A DNA stretch of 17,114 nucleotides, taken from JAXGPP01 sp964436865 (lineage in GTDB: Bacteria; Planctomycetota; Planctomycetia; Pirellulales; Thermoguttaceae). Shown here piece by piece: positions 1 through 7,643 of this stretch. Numbering within the stretch: position 1 is the stretch's first letter; every line of letters begins with the position of its first letter. Location: assembly GCA_964436865.1 (NCBI GenBank), contig CAYTFK010000134.1:1-17114 (forward strand), written 5' to 3'. The position numbers and the translations under genes are program-made. Under the pieces are notes generated by a model. It did no database searches and was not told where the DNA came from. It was given only the letters and a program-made list of their open reading frames with translations.

Positions 1-1040
1 CCGCCTCGGGTTACACGTTGCTGGAGGTGATTCTCTCCCTTTCCCTCATGTCGCTGGTGCTGCTGTGCGTCGCCATGGCGATCGATTTCCAGCTCCGGGT
101 GGCCGATGCCGGCCGCACGAACATCGAGGAAGCTCAGCTTGCCCGCGTCCTCCTGCACCGCATCGCCGACGACCTTCGCGCGGCGATCACCGTCAGTGCT
201 GATGCCTCGGCGAACAGCGGTAACTCGGCCTCTGGATCGTCCACCTCCTCGGCCTCGTCGAGCGGCGGTGCCGGGAGCGAAGGCGGACAGGATCAGGCAG
301 GCGGGCAGGAGGGCGGGGGCGGAGCGGAGTCGGCCGGCGAGGACGAAACCGGGGGGATGTCCAGTTCGGCCACCGTCGAGATGGCCGCGGTGAGCGGCGC
401 ATCCGGTTCGGTCGTGCCTCAGACCACACCCGGCGTCTACGGCGGACTCGATTGGTTGCAGGTCGATATCAGCCGGCTGCCGCGTCCCGACCAGGTGAAG
501 GCGGCAATTGAGCCGGCCGACGGATCGCTTATTCCAGTGAGCCTGACCGATGCGAAGACGGTGGCTTATTACCTTGCTTTGCCCGATGACAGTGATTCGG
601 TCGATCCGCTCGATCCCTCCTCGTGGAGCGGCGGACTCGTTCGCCAGGAACTGGATCGCTCGGTGGCATCGTGGGCTTCCTCGCAAGGATTGCTCGACGA
701 CTCGACATCGAGCGAAAGCCCGCTGGCCCCTGAGGTCGTCGTACTTGAGTTCCGCTACTCCGACGGGACGTCGTGGCTCGAGGAATGGGACACCAGCCAG
801 TCCGGTGCGTTGCCGGTCGCCATCGAAGTCACGCTCGGCATCCAGGCAGCCAGGCAGCGTTCCGGCTGGGCAACGAGTCTTCTTCAGTCATCAGGGACCA
901 GCGACGAGACTGCCGAAGTCCTCTATTACACGTTGGTCGTCGACCTGCCGGCGGCCCAGGCCGCCTCGGGCGGATCGTTCGACGCAGACCTGATGATGTC
1001 CGAACTGGAGAGCGAGGGCATGTCGGAGGTGTTGCCATGA
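1..1040 (+). CDS. gspJ: Type II secretion minor pseudopilin GspJ-like, 5' end outside the window
   Basis: GspJ is a minor pseudopilin of the type II secretion pseudopilus tip, assembled with GspI and GspK at the inner membrane. The frame is open from the window edge and reads A-S-G-Y-T-L-L-E-V followed by a hydrophobic stretch. This is the prepilin peptidase site: Gly at -1, aromatic at +1, Glu at +5. The true start and the short leader therefore lie upstream, and the TTG at 18 is not the start. After the N-terminal helix comes a Ser/Gly/Glu-rich low-complexity stretch (nt about 198-368), then a globular part with a W-rich segment and a 'LPVAIEVTL' strand typical of GspJ C-termini. The stop overlaps the start of the GspK gene (ATGA), which suggests translational coupling. 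The pseudopilin assignment is firm. GspJ, rather than GspI or GspH, is inferred from length, C-terminal pattern and position just before GspK. Confidence 0.82.
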   Translation, partial: ASGYTLLEVILSLSLMSLVLLCVAMAIDFQLRVADAGRTNIEEAQLARVLLHRIADDLRAAITVSADASANSGNSASGSSTSSASSSGGAGSEGGQDQAGGQEGGGGAESAGEDETGGMSSSATVEMAAVSGASGSVVPQTTPGVYGGLDWLQVDISRLPRPDQVKAAIEPADGSLIPVSLTDAKTVAYYLALPDDSDSVDPLDPSSWSGGLVRQELDRSVASWASSQGLLDDSTSSESPLAPEVVVLEFRYSDGTSWLEEWDTSQSGALPVAIEVTLGIQAARQRSGWATSLLQSSGTSDETAEVLYYTLVVDLPAAQAASGGSFDADLMMSELESEGMSEVLP

Positions 1041-2584
1041 AGGGGGCCGGACAGCGACATCAGGGCATGGTGTTGATCCTCGTGCTGATCGTCATCGCGG
1101 CGCTGAGTCTGGGGGCGCTCACGTATGCCGAATGGATGCTCACCGAACGTGAGGCAGCCCGGGTATCCGAACGCCAGGCCCAGGCCCGCGCGCTGGCGGC
1201 CTCGGGGGTCGCCGCCGCGCAGTTGTTCTTGAGCGACGATCCGCAAACACGGTCCGATTCGGGCGGCTCGTACGACAATCCCGGCCTGTTCTGCGGCGTC
1301 GTGGTGCTCGACGCCGACGCAGCCCGCGACCGCGGACGGTTCGCCGTCGTCGCTCCGGTCGTCGACGACGTTGGCAGCGGCGGTGTGCGCTACGGGCTCG
1401 AGGACGAATCGGCGAAGATCAACCTCAATGCGATCCTCTCGCTCGTCAAGGAGGAGGACGCCGCCCGCGAAGTGCTCATGGGTCTTCCCGGTATGACCGA
1501 AGACGTCGCTGACGCGATCCTCGACTGGATCGACTCCGATGACGAAACGCGGACCTTTGGAGCGGAAGTCGATTATTACAGCACGCTCGATCCGCCCTAT
1601 GCCCCCAAGAACGGGCCGCTGGGGACCATTGAGGAACTGCTCATGGTCCGCGGGGTCACGCCCGCCCTGTTGCTGGGAGTCGATGCGAACCGCAACGGGT
1701 ATGCCGACGACACCGAAGCCGATCCGTCGCTGGTGGCTGCCGGCGATGCGCTGCTGGGATCGATGGATCGCGGGTGGGCCGGCTACCTGACCCTCCACAG
1801 CGCCGGCGCGGAATCCAATCTGACCGCCGCGGGCGAGGCCAAGATCAACGTCAACCAGGATAGCCTTGAAACGCTGCACGAGGAGCTCGCCGCCGTGTTC
1901 GGCGAAGAGTGGGCCACGTTCATCGTCGCCTATCGCCAGCAGGAGAAGGCCTACGAGCAAGGAAGCCAGGAGCCGGAGAAGCTCGAGACGAAGCCCAGCG
2001 GCGAACTCGACCTTTCGAAAGAGGGGAAGCTCAAGCTCGAGAGCGTGCTCGATCTGATCGGTCAACGGGTGCAGGTGCAATACAAGGACGCGCAAGAGCC
2101 CGTCGTCCTCGAAAGCCTGTTCCCGGACGACCCCGCGGCCATGGCGGAATACCTGCCGGAACTGGTCGACGCGCTGACCACCGGCGACGACGTCAACACC
2201 ACCGGACGGATCAATGTCAACCAGGCCCCCGCAGCCGTCCTGGCGGCTATACCCGGACTTCCGGACGAGGCGGTCGACCGGATCCTGAGCGCGCGGCAGG
2301 GACAACTGACCAGCGACATTCCCCCGGACCCGACCTGGCTGCTGATCGACGGCATTCTGACCGTGGACGAGATGAAGGCCATCATGCCCTACGTGACGGG
2401 CGGCGGCTCTATCTTCCGCGCCCAGGTAGTGGGTTTCTATGATGCCGAGGGCCCGGCGGCCCGCGTTGAAGTGGTGATTGATGCTGGCCAGCAACCGCCG
2501 GCCATCGTATCCTGGAGAGACCTGAGCAACCTGGGGCGCGGCTATCCGCTCGACGTCCTGGGGGCGGAAACATTTGTAGATTGA
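1037..2584 (+). CDS. gspK: Type II secretion minor pseudopilin GspK
   Basis: GspK caps the pseudopilus tip together with GspI and GspJ. The protein is 515 aa, larger than typical GspK (about 300-330 aa). The start at 1037 is supported by GGAGG at 1025-1029, 7 bases upstream, and by the ATGA overlap with the previous gene. Residues 1-10 form a basic leader ending in Gly, followed by M-V-L-I-L and a hydrophobic helix. Position +5 is not Glu, as is usual for GspK. Family features follow: 'YGLEDESAKINLNAIL', a SAM-like/helix-hairpin-helix segment at about 149-170 (GLPGMTEDVADAILDWID), and a second one at about 392-420 beginning INVNQAPAAVL. Between them lies an acidic, Lys/Glu-rich region that accounts for the extra length. 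Processing by prepilin peptidase (not in this window) is expected. Confidence 0.9.
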   Translation: MKGAGQRHQGMVLILVLIVIAALSLGALTYAEWMLTEREAARVSERQAQARALAASGVAAAQLFLSDDPQTRSDSGGSYDNPGLFCGVVVLDADAARDRGRFAVVAPVVDDVGSGGVRYGLEDESAKINLNAILSLVKEEDAAREVLMGLPGMTEDVADAILDWIDSDDETRTFGAEVDYYSTLDPPYAPKNGPLGTIEELLMVRGVTPALLLGVDANRNGYADDTEADPSLVAAGDALLGSMDRGWAGYLTLHSAGAESNLTAAGEAKINVNQDSLETLHEELAAVFGEEWATFIVAYRQQEKAYEQGSQEPEKLETKPSGELDLSKEGKLKLESVLDLIGQRVQVQYKDAQEPVVLESLFPDDPAAMAEYLPELVDALTTGDDVNTTGRINVNQAPAAVLAAIPGLPDEAVDRILSARQGQLTSDIPPDPTWLLIDGILTVDEMKAIMPYVTGGGSIFRAQVVGFYDAEGPAARVEVVIDAGQQPPAIVSWRDLSNLGRGYPLDVLGAETFVD

Positions 2585-2590
2585 CTGCCC

Positions 2591-4126
2591 ATGCCACGCA
2601 TTCTGGCGATTGAATGGTCCGATGTCGAAGCGCGTCTGGTGATGGCCTCCGGGCGCGGCGGCCGGGTGACGCTGGAACGCGCCTGGCGGCTGGATCTGCG
2701 CGGCCTGCCCGACGACGGCGGCGAGGCCGAAGCGACCATCCATGAACGGCTCGCCGCGGCCCTGGTGGCCGAGCGGGTGGGCAAGCACGATGCGCTCGTC
2801 GCTGTCGGCCGGGCGAGCGTCGAACTCCGCGAGTTGACGCTTCCGCCGGCGCCCGACGATGAACTGCCGGATCTGGCACGCTTCCAGGCGCTCCGCGAGT
2901 TCAACAATCTCGACGACGATTCGCCGCTCGATTTCCTCCCGCTCGATGAGGACCCCGGGCAGCCTCGCCGCGTCCTCGCCGCAGGGATGCGCTCGGAGCT
3001 CTTCGGCGAAATCCGTGCGACCTGCGAAGCCGTGGGGCTCAAGCCCCTGCGCCTGGCGCTCCGCCCCTGCGCGGTGGCTTCGCTGCTGGTCCGCTCCACC
3101 GGCGCTTCCGACGCCGTTCAGCTTCTCGTCGATCTGGCGGCCGAAGAAGCAGAACTGACGATCCTTTCCGGGCGTAAGGTCACCTTCGTCCGCCAGACCC
3201 GCCTGATGGCTGATCCCCTGGTCGATGAGACAGCGCACGCCGCGCTTGCGGCCGAGATCCGCCGCACTCTGGCTGCCGCGCAAAGCCAGTCGAGCGGCCG
3301 ACGGGTGGAATCGGTGGCGCTGTGCGGGTCGGGAAGCCGGCACGCCGCGCTGGCCGAATCGCTCTCGCAACGTGTTTCGCTGCCGGTCACCGCTTTCGAC
3401 CCCTTCGCGGGCGTCGCCCTCGGCGGGGCGCTGGCCCGCGAGCTGCCCGAGTCACCGGAGCGATTCGCGGCCCTGGTCGGCATGCTCTGCGACGAATTCA
3501 CCGACACCGCGCCGGCTTTCGATTTCCTCCATCCGCGCCAGCGGCCGGCGCCGCCGAGCCGCCGCAACGTCTACGTCCTTGCCGGACTGGCCGCCGCGAT
3601 GGTCGTGATTGCCATCCTGGTCATCACCCGGCTGCAGGGCAGCGAATTGCTGGCAACCGTTCACCGATTGCAGAACGAATCGAAGGCCCTGGAAAAGAAC
3701 CTGCCCGCCGCAGTCGAGGCGACGAAGGCCGCCGCCGAGGTCCAGGCTTGGGTCTCCGCGGAAGTCAACTGGCTCGAGGAGTTGAACTGGCTGGCGGAGA
3801 AATTTCCACCCGCCCAGGACGCCGCGCTCGTCCAACTGAAACTGAATGCCAACGCGGGTCGCGGTGAAATGACGCTCGACGGCTTGGCGCGCAACGTGGA
3901 AGCGGTCACTCGGCTCGATGAAAGCCTCCGCGACGAAGAGCACCGCCTTGCCGGCCGGTCCAAAGGGGAAGGCGGGGCCCGCGGCCCCTACAGCCTGCAA
4001 TTCCGTTCGTCGTTGCTGTTCGAAGCGCCGGGGATGCGCGAGTCGCAGGCGTCGACCGAGACTCCGCCAACCGGCGGCGCGCGGCGCGAAACCACCCGGC
4101 CCACCGCCTCGACCAGGACAAGGTGA
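2591..4126 (+). CDS. gspL: GspL/PilM-like actin-fold subunit of the type II secretion platform
   Basis: GspL-type proteins link the cytoplasmic ATPase GspE to the inner-membrane platform through an actin-like cytoplasmic domain and a single membrane segment. This 511-aa protein has a cytoplasmic part of about 320 residues beginning M-P-R-I-L-A-I-E-W, with the PilM/GspL pattern (early beta hairpin, 'LRELTLPPAPD', later 'ESVALCGSGSRHAAL'). One transmembrane helix follows at about 327-346 after a Pro/Arg stretch, then a coiled-coil-like region and a small periplasmic domain ending in a charged, Thr/Arg-rich tail. It starts 6 bases after gspK and ends 4 bases before the next gene. No good Shine-Dalgarno precedes it, so coupling to gspK is likely. 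PilM-like is the alternative name. The domain layout (actin fold plus TM plus periplasmic part in one chain) favours GspL. Confidence 0.78.
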   Translation: MPRILAIEWSDVEARLVMASGRGGRVTLERAWRLDLRGLPDDGGEAEATIHERLAAALVAERVGKHDALVAVGRASVELRELTLPPAPDDELPDLARFQALREFNNLDDDSPLDFLPLDEDPGQPRRVLAAGMRSELFGEIRATCEAVGLKPLRLALRPCAVASLLVRSTGASDAVQLLVDLAAEEAELTILSGRKVTFVRQTRLMADPLVDETAHAALAAEIRRTLAAAQSQSSGRRVESVALCGSGSRHAALAESLSQRVSLPVTAFDPFAGVALGGALARELPESPERFAALVGMLCDEFTDTAPAFDFLHPRQRPAPPSRRNVYVLAGLAAAMVVIAILVITRLQGSELLATVHRLQNESKALEKNLPAAVEATKAAAEVQAWVSAEVNWLEELNWLAEKFPPAQDAALVQLKLNANAGRGEMTLDGLARNVEAVTRLDESLRDEEHRLAGRSKGEGGARGPYSLQFRSSLLFEAPGMRESQASTETPPTGGARRETTRPTASTRTR

Positions 4127-4130
4127 GCGC

Positions 4131-5051
4131 ATGGCTCTGAAGAAACGCGAACGAATCCTGGTATGGGTGACTGGCGGGCTCGCCGTGCTCCTGCTCGGAC
4201 AATTGCTGCTCTCCGGCGGCGGAACGCCCCGGCGCGTGCTCCGGGCGCAGCGCGACAAGCTGGCGGAAGAAACCGCCACGATGAAGCGTCAGATCGAACG
4301 CGGGAACGAGGCCGAAAAGCAGCTCGACGAATGGGGCCGCCGCGCGCTTCCTTCCAACCTGGAAGCGGCCCGATCATCGTACCAGAACTGGCTCCTGGCC
4401 GTGGCAAGCCAGTCCGGCTGGAGCGACACCAAGGTGGAGGCGAGTCCCGGCCGCCAGCGCGGCACCGCGTACCGCGCGCTCCGTTTCACCGTGCAGTCCC
4501 AGGCGAACCTCACCGCTCTCACGCGATTTCTCGAGCGGTTCTACGCCGCCGGATACCTTCACCAGATCCTCAATGTGAGCGTGGTTCCCATCGAGGGGGG
4601 CGATCGGCTCGACCTGCAGGTCACCATCGAGTCGCTTTCGCTTCCGGGGGCCGACCGTGTCGACCGTTTGCCCGAACCTCTTAACGCCCCGGCCGAGGCC
4701 GATGCGCTGAAGCGCTATGCCCGCGCGGTAGCCGATCGCAATGTGTTCGCTTTCTACCGGCCTCCCGCGCCGCCGTCGCCGCCGCGCGTCGAGCCGAAGT
4801 TCGACGCGGCAAAGTTCGTCTACCTGACCGCCATCGTCGCCGTTGGCGATCAGCATGAGGTCTGGATCGTCAACCGCACCACGGGCGAGCAACTCAAGCT
4901 CCGCGAGGGGGACTCTTTCAGTGTCGGCGAGATCCGCGGCACCGTCCGCCGCATCGGCCAGCGCGAGGCGGAAGTCGAGATTGACGGCCGCCGCTGGCGA
5001 TTTCCCATCGGCGACAACCTTCGCGAGCTCATCGAACTCCCCGGCGCCTGA
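4131..5051 (+). CDS. GspM/PilO-like inner-membrane protein with C-terminal GspC/PilP-like domain
   Basis: Predicted bitopic inner-membrane component of the type II secretion platform, 306 aa. The ATG at 4131 lies 4 bases after the gspL stop and is preceded by AAGG. Residues 1-8 are basic (A-L-K-K-R-E-R), residues 9-28 form one membrane helix, and 33-70 are charged and coiled-coil-like. Residues about 78-170 have the size and pattern of the ferredoxin-like periplasmic domain of GspM/PilO. The protein does not end there. After a linker containing 'DRNVF' (204-206) and a Pro-rich stretch (211-222), residues 228-305 form a compact beta-rich unit (VYLTAIVAVGD, VWIVNRTTGEQLKLREGD, GTVRRIGQREAEVEIDG). 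This resembles the homology region of GspC or PilP. The GspM/PilO part is a reasonable call by position and topology. The C-terminal domain assignment is inference from pattern, with no alignment behind it. Confidence 0.72.
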   Translation: MALKKRERILVWVTGGLAVLLLGQLLLSGGGTPRRVLRAQRDKLAEETATMKRQIERGNEAEKQLDEWGRRALPSNLEAARSSYQNWLLAVASQSGWSDTKVEASPGRQRGTAYRALRFTVQSQANLTALTRFLERFYAAGYLHQILNVSVVPIEGGDRLDLQVTIESLSLPGADRVDRLPEPLNAPAEADALKRYARAVADRNVFAFYRPPAPPSPPRVEPKFDAAKFVYLTAIVAVGDQHEVWIVNRTTGEQLKLREGDSFSVGEIRGTVRRIGQREAEVEIDGRRWRFPIGDNLRELIELPGA

Positions 5052-5056
5052 CGCTA

Positions 5057-5374
5057 TCAGTACGCCGGCGGGTCGCTCGCCGGGAACGACCCCCATGACG
5101 CCTCATCCACGGCGTCGTTGGCCACCACCGGATCGGGCACCTGCTGGTGTCCCACCGCCATCGGACAACATGTGCCGGAAAGACCCCGGTAAATGAGGCC
5201 GCCGCCGATGGCAGCGATTGCCATGCCGAGCAGCCTGCCCCGGGCGAGCCCATAGCCCGCCAGCAGGCCGCCCAAGACCACCGGCCCCCAGCGGCCATAA
5301 TCGATCGAGCGAGTATAGGCAAGAATGTCGCGACGGACTCCTCCGCCCTCGTTTGATAGGGATACGCTAATCAT
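5057..5374 (-). CDS. Small DUF2892 (YgaP-like transmembrane) protein with FPASDPP tail
   Basis: A 105-aa membrane protein of unknown function. The ATG at 5374 has AAGGG about 8 bases upstream, better than the upstream in-frame candidates. Residues 1-28 are polar, and 29-68 form two hydrophobic Gly/Ala-rich helices (GPVVLGGLLAGYGLARG, LLGMAIAAIGGGLIYRG). Then comes 'GTCCPM', matching the Cys-Pro signature that follows the second helix of DUF2892 proteins. The C-terminus is 'VDEASWGSFPASDPPAY', a short acidic tail of the E-S-F-P-A-S-D-P-P type that recurs at the ends of many small bacterial proteins and has no settled function. The gene converges on the secretion operon with 5 bases between stops, so read-through from one side would produce antisense RNA to the other. 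A 9-bp inverted repeat lies immediately upstream of its ribosome binding site. Confidence 0.8.
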   Translation of the reverse strand: MISVSLSNEGGGVRRDILAYTRSIDYGRWGPVVLGGLLAGYGLARGRLLGMAIAAIGGGLIYRGLSGTCCPMAVGHQQVPDPVVANDAVDEASWGSFPASDPPAY

Positions 5375-5385
5375 GATGCGGCCCT

Positions 5386-5418
5386 TGACCAAGTTTCGAG
5401 TGACAAATGACTTGGTCA
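5386..5418 (-). promoter_or_regulatory. 9-bp perfect inverted repeat upstream of the DUF2892 gene
   Basis: TGACCAAGT (5386-5394) and ACTTGGTCA (5410-5418) are exact reverse complements separated by 15 bases of A/T-richer sequence. A shorter nested pair, GTGAC at 5400-5404 and GTCAC at 5415-5419, shares the right arm. On the minus strand the repeat ends at the AAGGG ribosome binding site of the DUF2892 gene. It could be an operator for a dimeric regulator or an mRNA hairpin that affects translation start. The symmetry is seen directly and the role is inferred. Confidence 0.45.
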
Positions 5419-5535
5419 CCTGAAAGGGCAATTCGCGTGCCGACCCGGCGCAAATAGCGGCCATCCATACCGCGGCAGACTGTCGCAATTCCCAGGCACC
5501 GGCCCCCGAAAGGCGGCACCAATCAGCGGCAGGCT

Positions 5536-6489
5536 CTACAGGGTCTCGACCTGCAACGGCTCACGCGACTCGTCGCGCATCCGCAGCTTGGGCTTTTCGA
5601 GCATCACGGTCGTGTGCGGGGCCACCGACTGGGTAAGCCACACGCTCGATCCCACCACCGCGTCGTGCCCGATAACCGTCTGACCGCCGAGCACGGTCGC
5701 GTTGGCGTAGATTACCACCCGGTCTTCGATCGTCGGATGGCGTTTCTGGCCGCGGACCAGCTTTCCTTGTTCGTCGGTGGCGAAGCTCAGGGCTCCCAGC
5801 GTCACGCCCTGGTAGAGCTTCACCCACTCGCCGATCTCGCAGGTCTCGCCAATCACCACGCCGGTGCCGTGATCAATGAAGAAATACTTCCCGATCTTCG
5901 CCCCGGGGTGGATGTCGATGCCAGTCCGGCCGTGCGCCCACTCGGTCATCATCCGCGGAATGAGCGGCACCTCGAGTTGGTGAAGCCGGTGGGCCAGGCG
6001 GTAGACTGTGACCGCTTCAAAACCCGGATAGCAGAAGATCACCTCGTCGATCGACTTGCAGGCGGGGTCGCCATCGTAGGCCGCCTGGGCGTCGAGCGCC
6101 AGAATCTTGCGGAGCGTGGGCAACTGCTCGAGAAATGCCAGCGTCTTGGCTTGGCCTAAGGCCTCATAGTCGCACCGTCGCTCGGACGCAGACCAGCTTT
6201 CCCCCGCCTCGTGGCACAGGGCCCGAGCGATCTGCACGGTGAGCTGGTCGTGCAGCCGATCGATGAGGTCGCCCACATGGTACGTCACATTGCCGAGGTG
6301 CAGGTTGTCTCGCCGCCGATAACCCGGAAAGAGGATTTCTTTGAGATTCTCGATGATCGACGCGATCGTCTCGTAGTTGGGCAGCGGGCAGCAGCCGAGG
6401 TGGTGGATCGAGCCTACCTCGGCGTAGGTGCTCACAATCCGGTCGGTCAGTTCGGGAAGTCGCTCTTTGAGTCGGAAATCGGAGGCCAT
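5536..6489 (-). CDS. cysE: Serine O-acetyltransferase
   Basis: Transfers acetyl from acetyl-CoA to L-serine, giving O-acetylserine, the first step of cysteine synthesis in the cytoplasm. The protein is 317 aa from the ATG at 6489. An in-frame extension to 6576 exists but reads like non-coding leader. The N-terminal 180 residues are helical. From about 190 there is a left-handed beta-helix of hexapeptide repeats: I-D-I-H-P-G-A-K-I-G, then F-I-D-H-G-T-G-V-V-I-G-E-T, then Y-Q-G-V-T-L-G-A. By comparison with E. coli CysE, His207 and Asp192 correspond to the catalytic His/Asp pair, with the same spacing of 15. The N-terminal domain is longer than in E. coli, resembling the EpsC-like long serine acetyltransferases. 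The next gene upstream on the same strand is a HisN-type phosphatase, 352 bases away. No cysteine synthase gene is present in the window. Confidence 0.93.
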   Translation of the reverse strand: MASDFRLKERLPELTDRIVSTYAEVGSIHHLGCCPLPNYETIASIIENLKEILFPGYRRRDNLHLGNVTYHVGDLIDRLHDQLTVQIARALCHEAGESWSASERRCDYEALGQAKTLAFLEQLPTLRKILALDAQAAYDGDPACKSIDEVIFCYPGFEAVTVYRLAHRLHQLEVPLIPRMMTEWAHGRTGIDIHPGAKIGKYFFIDHGTGVVIGETCEIGEWVKLYQGVTLGALSFATDEQGKLVRGQKRHPTIEDRVVIYANATVLGGQTVIGHDAVVGSSVWLTQSVAPHTTVMLEKPKLRMRDESREPLQVETL

Positions 6490-6841
6490 GGTTGTCAACT
6501 CCGGCCGCGTTGTGCCATCAGCGCAGCGCCGATAGACGAAAGCAAACAGGGAAAGGGAGCGGATAGCGAACGGCAAGAAGGTCCGGGCTCAAGCCGGACA
6601 CAGGCAGCGGCGACAACAGAGGATGATCGGATGGCTTTGGCTCATAGGTCGGGCCGCAAGGCTCCCGTAGCTACCGAATGGTAGGCGATCCAATCGTCAG
6701 AATCAAGCCGCACGATACTCACTTCGGCCCAAAGGACAGCCAAAGTTGACGAAAACTCACCTGTGCGCCACGGCCCGGGGGGAGAAAACGGGGGCCGGGC
6801 GATGCCTGGCCCGCTTCGGTACGGTTTGCCCTGGCCGATCC
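6490..6841. other. 352-base intergenic region between the HisN-type gene and cysE
   Basis: No convincing gene is visible on either strand. The frame upstream of cysE stays open to 6576 but lacks family similarity. A possible sigma70-like promoter reading toward cysE is TTGATT (6706-6701) and TACCAT (6683-6678) with a 17-base spacer; each box matches 4 of 6 consensus bases. A GC-rich hairpin GTCCGG/CCGGAC with a 7-base loop (6581-6599) would lie in the cysE leader. A perfect 8-bp palindrome GTAGCTAC lies near 6667-6674. I recognise no T-box or other riboswitch motif. Confidence 0.3.
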
Positions 6842-7639
6842 TCATGCGCTCCGCGTCAGGCTCAGCACCTCCTCGTGGATGGGCCCGTTGGCGGCGAAGC
6901 CCTGACCCGAATGGATTGTCCGCCGCCCCTGCCAATCGGTGAACCGCCCGCCGGCCTCCTCGATAATGGGCAGGATCGCCGCAGCGTCCCAGACGTTCAT
7001 GATCGGATCGACCATCAGCTCGGCCCGGCCGATCGCCACCATCATATAGCCGTAGCAGTCGCCCCAGGTCCGGGTGAGCCGGGCAGCGGCCTGAAGCTGG
7101 TCGTACACGTCGCGGCGCCCGATATCCTCGAAATTGGCCACTTCGCTGGTGACAAACAACCCCTCCTCGAGGCACGGCGTAGCAGACACCCGGGCCGGCC
7201 GCGGCGGCCGACCGCCCGACACGTACCACGCCCCGCCGCCGCTCATCGCGTACACGCACTGGTCGAGCGCCGGAATGAGGATCAATCCGACAATGCTCTG
7301 CCCTTCATGCTCGACGCCGATCAGCGTGCCGTAGAGCGGCACCCCGTGGATGAACGACTTGGTGCCGTCGATCGGATCGAGGATCCAGCGGTAACCGCTC
7401 GTGCCGGGCCGTTCGGGGAACTCCTCTCCCAGGATGCCGTCCTCGGGAAATCGTTCGCTGATGCGGCGGCGGAGATGTTCCTCGGCGCGGCGGTCGGCCA
7501 CCGTCACCGGCGAATCGTCTCCCTTGCGTTCGACCTCGAGGTCGTCGCGGCCGAAGTACTCCAGCGTGATCTTCCCCGCCTCGGCGCCGGCTTCAATCGC
7601 CAGTTCCAGACGCTCGCGTCTTTCCGGTGTATTGCTCAT
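6842..7639 (-). CDS. Inositol-monophosphatase-family phosphatase, probable histidinol-phosphatase (HisN type)
   Basis: A Mg2+-dependent phosphatase of the inositol monophosphatase superfamily, 265 aa, a full-length size for the family. Metal-binding motifs are visible: G-E-E at 71-73, D-P-I-D-G-T at 88-93 followed by K-S-F-I-H-G, and W-D-A-A at 217-220 with 'EEAGGRFTDWQG'. The 'VTVADRRAEEHLRRRI' and 'FPEDGILGEEF' segments and the 'DPIDGTKSFIHGVPLYGTLIG' region are characteristic of the HisN subgroup. HisN hydrolyses L-histidinol phosphate to histidinol, the penultimate stage of histidine synthesis. Related subgroups act on inositol phosphate or 3'-phosphoadenosine 5'-phosphate, so the substrate is a prediction. 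No other his gene is nearby. Its neighbour cysE suggests only a shared amino-acid or sulfur context; a PAP phosphatase role cannot be excluded, though the motif set favours HisN. Confidence 0.85.
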   Translation of the reverse strand: MSNTPERRERLELAIEAGAEAGKITLEYFGRDDLEVERKGDDSPVTVADRRAEEHLRRRISERFPEDGILGEEFPERPGTSGYRWILDPIDGTKSFIHGVPLYGTLIGVEHEGQSIVGLILIPALDQCVYAMSGGGAWYVSGGRPPRPARVSATPCLEEGLFVTSEVANFEDIGRRDVYDQLQAAARLTRTWGDCYGYMMVAIGRAELMVDPIMNVWDAAAILPIIEEAGGRFTDWQGRRTIHSGQGFAANGPIHEEVLSLTRSA

Positions 7640-7643
7640 GCCG

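Noticed and set aside
926..3370. An 814-codon open frame on the minus strand antisense to gspK and gspL
   Set aside because: The plus-strand genes have clear family motifs. High-GC genes commonly leave long open antisense frames, and the translation shows no domain.
6771..6797. CGGCCC/GGGCCG inverted repeat about 45 bases past the HisN-type gene stop
   Set aside because: The 6-bp stem has a 15-base loop and no T tract in a G/C-rich run, so chance pairing is likely.
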